Source: JAICNG01 sp035249985
GTDB taxonomy: Bacteria; Gemmatimonadota; Gemmatimonadetes; Gemmatimonadales; Gemmatimonadaceae
Reading direction: 5' to 3'
Assembly: GCA_035249985.1 (NCBI GenBank)
Contig: DATFFP010000027.1
Span: 1-64,000, forward strand
Length of the DNA: 64,000 nt
Shown here piece by piece: positions 52,431-61,007 of this stretch (positions within the stretch are counted from its first letter, which is position 1; every line of letters begins with the position of its first letter). The position numbers were made by a program, and so were the translations under genes. The notes under the pieces are model-generated. The model searched no databases. It was not told the DNA's origin and saw only the letters and a list, made by a program, of their open reading frames with translations.

Positions 52431-52724
52431 ATGTCTTCCACCGAATACATCCAGCTGTACGTGTTCATGTTGGCCGGCGTCGTGGGATACCAGGTGATCT
52501 CCCGCGTTCCGCCGCTGCTTCACACGCCGCTCATGTCGGCGACGAACGCGATCTCCGGCATCTCCCTCGTCGGGTCACTCGTGGCCGCGGGGTCTGACCA
52601 CGGCACCGTCAGCACCGTCCTCGGTGGAATCGCCGTCATGGCCGCGACGATCAACGTCGTCGGAGGGTTCATGATCACCGATCGCATGCTCAAAATGTTC
52701 AAGCGCGAGACGCGCAAGGGCTGA
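52431..52724 (+). CDS. pntA: NAD(P) transhydrogenase subunit alpha part 2
   Basis: A 97-residue membrane part of proton-translocating transhydrogenase (domain IIa, PntAB of the three-subunit form). Helices include YVFMLAGVVGYQVISRVPP and GIAVMAATINVVGGFMITDRML; the LHTPLMSATNAISGISLVGS block is highly conserved. It needs the NAD-binding PntAA subunit, which is not in this window. The start codon abuts a heptad repeat, with no ribosome-binding site. One-base overlap with pntB. Confidence 0.93.
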   Translation: MSSTEYIQLYVFMLAGVVGYQVISRVPPLLHTPLMSATNAISGISLVGSLVAAGSDHGTVSTVLGGIAVMAATINVVGGFMITDRMLKMFKRETRKG

Positions 52725-54106
52725 TGCGCGAGCATGTGACGCAGGCGGCGTATCTCGCTGCCTCGTTGCTGTTCATTCTTGGCCTCCGGAGTCTGAGCTC
52801 GCCGGCCAAGGCTCGTCGCGGTATGCAGCAGGCCGCCCTCGGCATGCTGTTGGCCGTGATCGGCACACTCGTGCAGCAGGAGATCGTGCGGTACGAGTGG
52901 ATCGCCGGAGGAATGGCCGTCGGCGCGGTCATCGGTGCGGCGATGGCGATCTGGATGCCGATGACCGCGATGCCGCAGCGCATCGCGGTATCGCACTCGT
53001 TAGGAGCGGTGGCAGCGACACTCGTCGGCGTGATCGAGTACTACCGCCACAGCGCCGACGTGAGTCGTGGCAAAATGGTCGCCCTGGGCTTCGAGGTCCT
53101 GTTCGGCGCGTTGACGGTGACCGGAAGCCTCATGGCATTCGGTAAGCTGCAAGAGCTTCTTCCGACACGACCGATCACGTATCGCTTTCAGAACTTCCTC
53201 AACCTCACGCTGTTCGCGGTGGCGATCGGGTTATTCGCCTGGCTCATCTACGATGCCTCGAATCCCATCGTCTTCTACACGATGCTCACCCTGGGCGCTG
53301 CGCTGGGCGTGCTCATGGTGCTTCCAATCGGCGGCGCGGACATGCCGGTCGTCCTCTCGCTGCTCAACTCGTACGCGGGCCTCGCCTCCGCGGCGACCGG
53401 ATTCGCGCTCAACAACAACGTGCTGATCATCGCCGGAGCGCTCGACGGCACCTCGGGGTTCCTGCTCTCGATGCTCATGAGCAAGGCGATGAACCGCTCG
53501 TTCGCGAACGTATTGTTCGGCGCCTTCGGTGCCGCGCCGGCCGGCGGTGCAACGGCGACGAGCGTGGCTGGGCTCACCGTCAGGTCGCTGAGCCCCGAGG
53601 ACGCGGCGGCGCAGATCGCCTACGCGCGCACCCTGATCGTAGTGCCGGGATACGGCATGGCTGTCGCGCAGGCGCAGCGTGAAGTGCGCGAGCTCGCCGA
53701 CATCGTCACGAAGAAGGGCGGAGACGTAAAGTATGCCATCCATCCGGTGGCAGGCCGCATGCCCGGTCACATGAACGTGCTGCTCGCCGAGGCCGATGTG
53801 CCGTACGAGCAGCTCTATGACATGGAGGCGATCAACGATCACTTCGAGCGCACCGATGTCGCGCTCGTGGTTGGCGCCAACGACGTCGTCAACCCAGCGG
53901 CACGCAGCGACCGAGGCAGTCCGATCTACGGCATGCCGATTCTCAACGTCGATCGCGCGAAGAGCGTGATCGTCCTCAAGCGGAGCATGAACCCGGGATT
54001 CGCCGGCATCGAGAACGAGCTCTTCTACAAGGAGCAGACGGCGATGGTATTCGGCGATGCGAGGACGACGCTCAAGCTGCTCGTGCAGGCCGCGAAGGAG
54101 CTGTGA
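52724..54106 (+). CDS. pntB: NAD(P) transhydrogenase subunit beta
   Basis: A 460-residue subunit with membrane domain IIb (about eight helices) and the NADP-binding domain III at the C terminus. Domain III is marked by IVVPGYGMAVAQAQREVRELAD, HPVAGRMPGHMNVLLAEADVPY and VALVVGANDVVNPAA. The complex transfers hydride from NADH to NADP+ using proton motive force. It is co-transcribed with pntAB. The end is followed by a heptad element shared with a convergent kinase gene. Confidence 0.95.
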   Translation: MREHVTQAAYLAASLLFILGLRSLSSPAKARRGMQQAALGMLLAVIGTLVQQEIVRYEWIAGGMAVGAVIGAAMAIWMPMTAMPQRIAVSHSLGAVAATLVGVIEYYRHSADVSRGKMVALGFEVLFGALTVTGSLMAFGKLQELLPTRPITYRFQNFLNLTLFAVAIGLFAWLIYDASNPIVFYTMLTLGAALGVLMVLPIGGADMPVVLSLLNSYAGLASAATGFALNNNVLIIAGALDGTSGFLLSMLMSKAMNRSFANVLFGAFGAAPAGGATATSVAGLTVRSLSPEDAAAQIAYARTLIVVPGYGMAVAQAQREVRELADIVTKKGGDVKYAIHPVAGRMPGHMNVLLAEADVPYEQLYDMEAINDHFERTDVALVVGANDVVNPAARSDRGSPIYGMPILNVDRAKSVIVLKRSMNPGFAGIENELFYKEQTAMVFGDARTTLKLLVQAAKEL

Positions 54107-54238
54107 TAGGGGTCAGGAGTCAGGGGTCAGGGATCAGGGGTACCAGGGACAAGGGATCAGGAGCGCCACAAGCTGTTAGCTCCCACAACCCATTCCCTGA
54201 CACCCCCTGATCCCTGACCCCTGACTCCTGACTCCTGG
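54107..54238. repeat. AGGAGTC-heptad element between convergent pntB and kinase
   Basis: Left arm: TAGGGGTCAGGAGTCAGGGG and AGGGATC units. Right arm: CCCTGATCCCTGACCCCTGA and two TCCTGAC units. About 80 bp between the arms holds GGTACCAGGGAC and AAGCTGTTAGCTCCCACAA, unlike the double-hairpin core. Arms are largely complementary. It separates two convergent transcripts. Confidence 0.88.
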
Positions 54239-54242
54239 TTCT

Positions 54243-55172
54243 TTAGGCGCCGACGCCGAGGTACCGCAGGGCCCCACGCACTGCACCGCGGACGGGCACG
54301 ACTTCTTCCGACCGAAGCTGCGCGCCGGGAACCGCGCTCTTCATCCGGTGCTCCACACGCTTTCGGAGTGGCCCGCCAGGCGCGAGCAAACCGCCGGAGA
54401 ACGCGACCGGCACACTCGCGCGCTCATCGCCGAAGAGCTGGCGCGCCAGCGTTCGCACGTGAAGGACGAGCTCTTCCGACGCCATGCTGAGGAGGGAGTT
54501 GGCGCGCATGTCGCCGGCGTCGGCGACACTTGCGACGACGGGCGCCAGCGTCGCGAGGTCTGCGGGCGTCGCCGTCCCAGCCCAGCCTACCAGGCCGTGC
54601 ACGTCATTGACCTGCGCCGCGGTGAGCACCGCTCCGATGAGCGCCGTCGATGGCTCACGCTCGTCGGACGAGGCAGTCACGATCGAGAGGGCGCGCCGCC
54701 CGATCCACGCGCCACTTCCTTCGTCGCCGCACACCGGCCCCCATCCTCCGCAGCGCGACGTGGATCCCGTAGGGCTGCGCCCGAATGCGACCGATCCTGT
54801 TCCCGCGATGAGCAGGATTCCGGGACCGTCGCCGAACGCATCGTCCAGCGCGATGGCCGCGTCTGCATGAACGACGACCTCGTCGGCCACATCGCGCGAG
54901 ACGAGCGCTTGCCACAACGCCTGGCGCTCGGGCTCGCGGCCAACTCCCGCAACGCCGATGCACAGGACCTTCGGGGTGACGTGCGTCATGTCGCACGACG
55001 CGAGAGCGTCACGCGTTGTCGCGACGATCACGTCCGCCGAGTGATCGACTTCGCCGGGACGAACGGCGCTGCCCGGTCCCTCGGCGCTGCCCAGCTGCTG
55101 GCCACGCTCGTCCGCGACCCAGATGCGTGTCCTGGTTCCGCCCCCGTCGACACCGACGACGACGGCGCTCAT
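54243..55172 (-). CDS. BadF/BadG-family sugar kinase, GlcNAc kinase-like
   Basis: A 309-residue ASKHA-fold kinase. N-terminal phosphate loop VVVGVDGGGTRTRIWVAD, second phosphate region ILLIAGTGSVAFGRSP, then CGGWGPVCGDEGSGAWIGRRAL, which is typical of N-acetylglucosamine kinases. The C-terminal adenosine motif is VAFSGGLLAPGGPL. It would phosphorylate GlcNAc (or glucosamine) to feed the NagB fusion. It starts in an ATGA overlap with the symporter gene. The substrate is inferred from context. Confidence 0.85.
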   Translation of the reverse strand: MSAVVVGVDGGGTRTRIWVADERGQQLGSAEGPGSAVRPGEVDHSADVIVATTRDALASCDMTHVTPKVLCIGVAGVGREPERQALWQALVSRDVADEVVVHADAAIALDDAFGDGPGILLIAGTGSVAFGRSPTGSTSRCGGWGPVCGDEGSGAWIGRRALSIVTASSDEREPSTALIGAVLTAAQVNDVHGLVGWAGTATPADLATLAPVVASVADAGDMRANSLLSMASEELVLHVRTLARQLFGDERASVPVAFSGGLLAPGGPLRKRVEHRMKSAVPGAQLRSEEVVPVRGAVRGALRYLGVGA

Positions 55173-56695
55173 CCGCGCGCCTCGATGGTCTCGCGCGAGG
55201 GCGCCGCATGCGTAAACGAGGAAAGAATGCCGACGATCATGGTGATCGTAGTTCCGATGAGCACGTACCACGGCCAGGCGATCCGGCCCAAAGGGGCGAG
55301 GGTGTCCGCCATGCCCGGGTACGCCGCCGAGAGGGGCCTCGCGAAGACGACGGCCGTCATTGCAGCGATGCCGACGGCCATGCCGAGAATCGCGTCACGC
55401 TGAACGGCGCGTCGCCAGAGCATGCCGAGAAAGAACCCGCCAAGCAACCCACCGTACGTGAACGAGGCGACGGAGAGCGCGACCACGACCACGGGCGTCC
55501 CCTGCGCGCGGTACATGAGCGCCCCGCCGACGAGGATGACTGCCCACACCAGCGTGAAGATCTTGCCAACGCGCAGGACCCCCGGATCATCGGCACGCCG
55601 ACCGGTGAGCGGAAGGTAGATGTCGTGTGTGGTCGCGGCAGACAGCGAATTCAGCGCACCCGACACCGTGCTCATGGCAGCGGCGAGAATAGCCGCGATC
55701 ACCAGGCCGGTAAGCCCTGGGGGCATGACTTCCACGATGAAGCGCGGGAAGATCTCGTCCGGGCGTGCAAACGTCCGGCCTTCGTAGTAGGCGAAGAGGC
55801 CGATGCCGATGATGAGAAAAAGGCTGAACTGGAGGATCACCGCGATCCCGCTCCCAATGAGCGACCGGCGGGCGTCGCGAAGCGAGGAGGACGCCAGGAG
55901 CCGCTGCACGATGAGCTGGTCCGCGCCATGGGAGGCCATCGAGAGAAAAGCCCCGCCGATGAGTCCCGCCCAGAGGGTGTGCGGGCGATCGACGCCGGTG
56001 TAGGTATCAATGACCGTCAGCTTCCCGCGCGCGGCCGCGTCGCTGAAGATCGCGCTCCAGCCGCCGTCGACACCCTTCCCAATGAGCCAGAGCGCCGCGA
56101 TACCGCCGAACAGGTAGACGAACGTCTGCAGGACGTCCGTCCACACGACGGCCCGCATACCGCCATGATACGTGTAGACGATGGTGAACGCGCCAAGGAT
56201 GAGGATCGATACCGGCGTCAGGTACTTGGGATCAATGACCGGGCCGATGATGAGCGCGATCGGAATGGCGGTGGCGAAGACGCGAACCGAGTCTCCAAAG
56301 GCACGCGTCACCATGAAGATGATCGAGGCAAAGCGCCGAGTCGCCACACCGAACCGCCGTTGAAGCAGCGCGTACGCGGTGACCAGCTCGCCCTGGTAGT
56401 ATCGCGGGAGCAGGGTGAACGCGATCACGATGCGGCCCACCAGATAGCCTAACGCCACCTGGAGGAAGCTGAGATCCGCGAGGTACGCGAGCCCTGGAAT
56501 GCTGATGAAGGTCAGGGCGCTCGTCTCGGTGGCGACGACGGAGAAGAGAATCGCCCACCACGGGATGGCGCGGTCGGCGACGAAATAGTCGCGCGCGTCC
56601 TTCTGACCCCGTCCGAGCCACATGCCGAGCGCGGTGGTGCCGACGAGGTACGCGAGCAGCACCGCCGCGTCGAGCAGCGTGAACGTCGAGGTCAT
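55169..56695 (-). CDS. Sodium:solute symporter (SSS family)
   Basis: A 508-residue Na+-coupled transporter with about 13 helices. Family features: LGRGQKDARDYFVADRAIPWWAILFSVVATETSALTF near residue 30-65, GRIVIAFTLLPRYYQGELVTAYALLQRRFG, the Na2-site region AILAAAMSTVSGALNSLSAATTHDIY. Related to sugar or sialic-acid type SSS proteins. Translationally coupled to the GlcNAc-type kinase, so amino-sugar import is likely. It lies 12 bp after nagB. Confidence 0.92.
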   Translation of the reverse strand: MTSTFTLLDAAVLLAYLVGTTALGMWLGRGQKDARDYFVADRAIPWWAILFSVVATETSALTFISIPGLAYLADLSFLQVALGYLVGRIVIAFTLLPRYYQGELVTAYALLQRRFGVATRRFASIIFMVTRAFGDSVRVFATAIPIALIIGPVIDPKYLTPVSILILGAFTIVYTYHGGMRAVVWTDVLQTFVYLFGGIAALWLIGKGVDGGWSAIFSDAAARGKLTVIDTYTGVDRPHTLWAGLIGGAFLSMASHGADQLIVQRLLASSSLRDARRSLIGSGIAVILQFSLFLIIGIGLFAYYEGRTFARPDEIFPRFIVEVMPPGLTGLVIAAILAAAMSTVSGALNSLSAATTHDIYLPLTGRRADDPGVLRVGKIFTLVWAVILVGGALMYRAQGTPVVVVALSVASFTYGGLLGGFFLGMLWRRAVQRDAILGMAVGIAAMTAVVFARPLSAAYPGMADTLAPLGRIAWPWYVLIGTTITMIVGILSSFTHAAPSRETIEARG

Positions 56696-56707
56696 GTTGG
56701 GTGCGGC

Positions 56708-58720
56708 TCAGTCGATGACGTACGCTTCCATCGCGAAGTACTCGGCGAGCCCGAGCCGGTCGAGCGTCGCGGCGGTCTCCTTGTTGCGCGCCTCGACACG
56801 CTGCCAGAACTCACGCTCGTCGTGCGCACCGGGGAAGGGAGCGGAGTCCTTTTGCGACTGGTGCTTGAAGATCGCCTGAATCTTGAGCTTGAGCTCTTCC
56901 TGCGACAGCGGTACGAGCCAGGTCGCATCGGTGACGGGCCATTCCTGCCACGCGCCGCGGTAGAGCCAGATCTCGGGAGGCGCAAAAGATGATTGCGGAT
57001 TGCGGATTGCGGATTTCGTTTTGGTCTTGGATTGCTGTTCATCCGCAATCCGCAATCCGCCATCTACCTTGAGCTCGTCGACGGCTCGATATATCGCCTC
57101 TTTGCACATCCGGTGCGTGCCATGCGGGTCGGAGAGATCGCCGGCGACGAAGATCAGCTCGGGACGCAGCTCCTCCAGGAGGTCGCGCACGATGGCGACG
57201 TCCGCGGGGCCGATGGGATCCTTCCGCACTTTCCCCGTCTGGTAAAACGGGAGATTGAGGAAGCGCGCCGCCGATGCGTTCATGCCAAGCGTCTCGATGC
57301 CGCTCACCGCCTCCGTCTCGCGGATGATGCGCTTGATGTCCTGCACCTCGGGAATATCGACATCGCCCGGGCGCTTCGAAGCGAGGAAGTCGTAGACGCG
57401 CTTCGCGAGCGTCGACACCTCCGACGTACCGATCTCCCGATCGTGATCGAGGCGAACGAGAAAATCGACGTAGCGCCGCACGTCGTGGTCGAACACGGCG
57501 ATGTTGCCGCTCGTCATGTACGCGACGACGACCTCGTTCTTGTTCTCGACCAGCTTGCGGAGGATGCCGCCCATCGAGATGACGTCGTCGTCCGGGTGCG
57601 GTGAGAACACGATGATGCGCGTGTCGCGAGGCAGCTTCGACTTTCCGCGAATCTTGGCGCCGAGCATGTTGAATACTTCGCCGTTGGCGGTGCCCGGCGA
57701 GCCGAACCGCGCCACCAGCGACGAAAGCTTGTGCTCCGCGTAGTCGCGCTGCGTCAGCTTCAGGATCGCCTTGCCCGTCTGCTGCGACAGCCACACGACG
57801 GCGCGAACGGCGAGCTGCGGCGTCCACTGCACCTCGTCGTGCAGCCATGGCGTCGCGAATCGGGTGAGGTCGGCGGCCGCCGCGCGATCGATGTAGAAGG
57901 TGGTGTTCGGGTGCTGCTGCAGGAACGTGGCGGCCACCTCGACATCGATCTCGCCCTCGACGGCGCGTCGAACGATTCCCGCCTTGTGCTCACCCGTCGC
58001 GAGAATGATGATCTCGCGCGCGTCGAGGATGGTCGCCACGCCCATCGTGAGAGCCTCACGAGGGACATATTCCTCCCCGAAGAAGTCCGCTGCCGCGTCC
58101 TGGCGCGTGACGTTGTCGAGGTGCACGAGCCGCGTGCGGCTCTCCACCCCCGATCCCGGCTCGTTGAACCCGATGTGTCCGGTTTTTCCGATCCCGAGGA
58201 GCTGGAGGTCGATGCCTCCCGCCTGACGAATCGCCTCCTCGTACCGGAGGCATTCCAGCTCGACGTCTTCGAGCGGCGTATCGCCGCGCGGGATGTGGAC
58301 GCTCTCGCGCTTGATGTCGATGTGCGCGAAAAAATTCTCCCACATGAACCGGTGGTAGCTATGGATGCTGTCCGGACGCATGGGGTAATACTCATCGAGA
58401 TTGAACGTGACGACGTCCGCGAACGAGAGCCCCTCATCGCGGTGCATGCGAATGAGCTCGCGATACACCCCGATCGGTGTAGAGCCGGTCGCCAGGCCGA
58501 GCACCGCCTGCTCCCCGCCAGCCTCTTTCTCCCGGATCAGCGTGGCGATGCGGGACGCCACGAGGCGCGCAATGTCATCGTGCTCCTCGACCACGACGGT
58601 GCGAATCCGCTCGAGGGAGGTCGCGGCCTGCGAGATGCGAGAAGGCCCGCGAGTCATGCGATGATCGCGGGCCTCCTGTGCGGTGCCGGCGTCGAGTCGC
58701 ACGCCAGTGTCCGTCCTCAT
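56708..58720 (-). CDS. nagB: Glucosamine-6-phosphate deaminase fused to PIG-L deacetylase domain
   Basis: A 670-residue fusion. The NagB domain (about 45-300) has VLGLATGSTPIGVYREL, the catalytic-Asp region TFNLDEYYPM, LLGIGKTGHIGFNEPGS and LTMGVATILDAREI. It converts GlcN-6-P to fructose-6-P and ammonia. A linker of about 60 residues leads to the PIG-L/LmbE domain with the metal motif FSPHPDDDVISMGG and later GDLSDPHGTHRMC (AHPDD and HxxH-type). The same fusion occurs in Bacteroidetes. Residues about 553-577 are encoded by an inserted GATTGCG repeat palindrome before the conserved IWLYRGAWQEW. The PIG-L domain might deacetylate GlcNAc-6-P. Confidence 0.92.
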   Translation of the reverse strand: MRTDTGVRLDAGTAQEARDHRMTRGPSRISQAATSLERIRTVVVEEHDDIARLVASRIATLIREKEAGGEQAVLGLATGSTPIGVYRELIRMHRDEGLSFADVVTFNLDEYYPMRPDSIHSYHRFMWENFFAHIDIKRESVHIPRGDTPLEDVELECLRYEEAIRQAGGIDLQLLGIGKTGHIGFNEPGSGVESRTRLVHLDNVTRQDAAADFFGEEYVPREALTMGVATILDAREIIILATGEHKAGIVRRAVEGEIDVEVAATFLQQHPNTTFYIDRAAAADLTRFATPWLHDEVQWTPQLAVRAVVWLSQQTGKAILKLTQRDYAEHKLSSLVARFGSPGTANGEVFNMLGAKIRGKSKLPRDTRIIVFSPHPDDDVISMGGILRKLVENKNEVVVAYMTSGNIAVFDHDVRRYVDFLVRLDHDREIGTSEVSTLAKRVYDFLASKRPGDVDIPEVQDIKRIIRETEAVSGIETLGMNASAARFLNLPFYQTGKVRKDPIGPADVAIVRDLLEELRPELIFVAGDLSDPHGTHRMCKEAIYRAVDELKVDGGLRIADEQQSKTKTKSAIRNPQSSFAPPEIWLYRGAWQEWPVTDATWLVPLSQEELKLKIQAIFKHQSQKDSAPFPGAHDEREFWQRVEARNKETAATLDRLGLAEYFAMEAYVID
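56991..57064. repeat. GATTGCG palindrome inside the nagB coding sequence
   Basis: Arms 56991-57014 and 57041-57064 are complementary at 23 of 24 positions; each holds three GATTGCG units, with a 26-nt loop. It is in frame and stop-free, adding about 25 residues (GLRIAD ... SAIRNPQSS) to the PIG-L domain at a surface loop that is short and variable in homologues. Confidence 0.93.
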
Positions 58721-58741
58721 GCTATCGGGGTGTGTCCTGTC

Positions 58742-59098
58742 TTACGCGTTGAACGAGCTGCCGCACCCGCACCCGCCAGTCGAGTTCGGGTTCTTGAAAG
58801 TGAACCCGGAGCCCTGCATCGACGAGACGTAATCGATCGTGACGCCGTTGAGATACTGGGCGGAGAATGGGTCGACGAAAACCCGGATGCCTTCCTGGTC
58901 GATTACCAGGTCATCATCCGCCGCCTTCTCCTCGATCAACAGCCCGTACTTGAAGCCACTGCATCCACCGGGCTGGACGCTGACTCGGAGCCCGCCCTGC
59001 TCGAAGGGCACGCCTTCCTGCTCCATGAATCGCTTGACCTCGGTGGTCGCGACCGGCGTAACGGTCACTGCGAGGATTGGTTGCTGCGTCGCGCTCAT
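58742..59098 (-). CDS. erpA: Iron-sulfur cluster insertion protein, ErpA/IscA family
   Basis: A 118-residue A-type carrier that delivers Fe-S clusters to apoproteins. The three ligand cysteines are present: C46 (VQPGGCSGFKYG), C110 and C112 (GGCGCGSSF). GSGFTFKNPNS is the family tail. It sits within the amino-sugar cluster, 21 bp upstream of nagB, with its own promoter-like sequence. Fe-S demand from the act operon is a plausible but unproven link. Confidence 0.94.
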   Translation of the reverse strand: MSATQQPILAVTVTPVATTEVKRFMEQEGVPFEQGGLRVSVQPGGCSGFKYGLLIEEKAADDDLVIDQEGIRVFVDPFSAQYLNGVTIDYVSSMQGSGFTFKNPNSTGGCGCGSSFNA

Positions 59099-59147
59099 GA
59101 GTCCCCTCTGTGGTAACGGCCGGGACCCGCCCCGGCACGGCTGACGA

Positions 59148-59176
59148 ATAATAGTCCCAGTGACAGCTAACTACAA
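59148..59176 (-). promoter_or_regulatory. Sigma-70-like promoter for erpA-nagB-symporter-kinase
   Basis: On the minus strand TTGTAG (59171-59176) and TATTAT (59148-59153) are separated by exactly 17 bp, in the 103-bp gap upstream of erpA. It is the best consensus-like promoter seen in the window and would drive the downstream four genes on the minus strand. Confidence 0.6.
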
Positions 59177-59201
59177 GAATGACTCACGCATGGGGCGCGG
59201 G

Positions 59202-61007
59202 TCACGTCCTCCTGTCTTCTACTGCGACGGGCGTGCCGGGTTCCCGTTCGCCGCGAAATGACCGGGCAATCCAGGCGAACGCCGCGCCCGCGATCGCCAG
59301 GAGCACGAGTCCCGAAGAGACCTCCCCGAAGATCAGCTTGCCGATCCCGAACAACGTGCCGTAGACGGCGGCGATGCCCGCGAGCCAGTTGGTCCATGCG
59401 AACGCACCCCCAGGGATGGACTCGCGACCAAACCCAAGCCGCGCCGACACGGTGCGCCACCCCGGACCACCTGGCCGCACGCGCCGATAGAACGAGTCCA
59501 GGACCGCATCGGGTTCCGGCTTCGTGAGGAACGTGACCGCGAGCCAGACGACGGTGCTCACGGCGACGGTCACGAGCATGACCCAGGCGTCGGCATTGGC
59601 GGTCCCCGCGAACCGTCCGGGCACCATTTGCATGGCGGTGACAGAGACCACAAACGACGTGATCATTGCGCTGATCTCCGACCACGCGTTGATGCGCCAC
59701 CAGTACCAACGGAGAATGAGCACCAGCCCCGTGCCGGCTCCGATCGCAAGCAGGAAGGTCCATGCACGGCCGATCGTCTGGATCTGCCAGGTTACCAGAA
59801 TCGAGGCGAGGAACAGGAAGATCGTGGCTACGCGCGACACGTTCACATAATGCTTGTCGCTACCGTCCTTCCGCACGAACCGCTTGTAAAAATCGTTGAC
59901 GAGGTACGACGCCCCCCAGTTCAGCTGCGTCGCGATCGTGGACATGTACGCCGCCGCGAAGCCTACCACCATGAGCCCTCGCCAACCCGACGGCAGGAGA
60001 TCGACGAACGCTCTCACGTAGCCGTTTTCCTTCTCCGCCGCGCCGAGCTCAGGATACAGGATGACCGTGGCGAGCGCCGTAATGATCCACGGCCAGGGAC
60101 GAAGCGCGTAATGCGCGACCTGGAAGAAGAGCGTGGCGAGCACGCCGTCGCGCTCGGAGCGCGCGGAGAAAATGCGCTGCGCGACATAGCCACCGCCACC
60201 CGGTTCCGCTCCCGGATACCACGCCGCCCACCACTGCACGAAGAAAAACACCGAGAGCGCGAGAATCGGCATCCACGCATAATCGAGGATGGCGCCATTC
60301 TCCACCCGCACAGGCAGCACGGAGAGGGCCGCCTGCTCGCTCCCGAAATACGCGGATGCTTTCGTCTTGAGGGCGTCCATCCCGCCGACCGCATCCACCG
60401 AATACACCGCGAGAACGATCACCGCCGTCATGGCCAGTCCGAACTGCAGGAAATCGGTCCAGAGGACGGCCCACAATCCCGCCGCCACCGAGTACGCGAG
60501 CGTGATCACGAAGCAGATGCCGACCGCCACGTACGGTGACACCCCGAGCGAGATCGACAGGATCTTGATCATCGCGGCGTTCACCCAGCCGAGGATGATC
60601 AGGTTGATCGGAAGCGCGAGGTACAACGCGCGGAACCCGCGCAAGATCGCCGCGGGACGACCGCTGTAGCGCACCTCGGCGAGCTCGACGTCCGTCAGGA
60701 CCTTCGCGCGGTGCCAGAGGCGTGCGAAGAAGAACACCGTGAGCATCCCGCTCATGACGAAGCTCCACCACACCCAATTGCCCGCCACCCCGCGCGTCGC
60801 GACAAGTCCGGTGACGACGAGTGGCGTGTCGGCGGCGAACGTCGTCGCCACCATCGACACGCCGGCCAGCCACCAGGGCACCGATCGCCCCGACACGAAG
60901 TACTCGCTGAGACTCGAGCCGCCTCGGCGCGTAAAGTACAGGCCGATTCCCGTGGCCAATACGAAGTAGCCGACGATGATGACCCAGTCGAGCAGGGTGA
61001 GTGTCAT
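59202..61007 (-). CDS. Sodium:solute symporter (SSS family), long form
   Basis: A 601-residue Na+-coupled symporter, about 14 helices, with a C-terminal extension. Hallmarks: SLSEYFVSGRSVPWWLAGVSMVATTFAADTPLVV near residues 33-68, LVTGLVATRGVAGNWVWWSF, and GFAAAYMSTIATQLNWGASYLVNDFYKRF with the Na2-site Ser/Thr. Of the type found next to cell-wall recycling genes in Bacteroidetes; a muropeptide sugar ligand is plausible. ATGA overlap with the upstream serine hydrolase gene. Confidence 0.9.
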   Translation of the reverse strand: MTLTLLDWVIIVGYFVLATGIGLYFTRRGGSSLSEYFVSGRSVPWWLAGVSMVATTFAADTPLVVTGLVATRGVAGNWVWWSFVMSGMLTVFFFARLWHRAKVLTDVELAEVRYSGRPAAILRGFRALYLALPINLIILGWVNAAMIKILSISLGVSPYVAVGICFVITLAYSVAAGLWAVLWTDFLQFGLAMTAVIVLAVYSVDAVGGMDALKTKASAYFGSEQAALSVLPVRVENGAILDYAWMPILALSVFFFVQWWAAWYPGAEPGGGGYVAQRIFSARSERDGVLATLFFQVAHYALRPWPWIITALATVILYPELGAAEKENGYVRAFVDLLPSGWRGLMVVGFAAAYMSTIATQLNWGASYLVNDFYKRFVRKDGSDKHYVNVSRVATIFLFLASILVTWQIQTIGRAWTFLLAIGAGTGLVLILRWYWWRINAWSEISAMITSFVVSVTAMQMVPGRFAGTANADAWVMLVTVAVSTVVWLAVTFLTKPEPDAVLDSFYRRVRPGGPGWRTVSARLGFGRESIPGGAFAWTNWLAGIAAVYGTLFGIGKLIFGEVSSGLVLLAIAGAAFAWIARSFRGEREPGTPVAVEDRRT

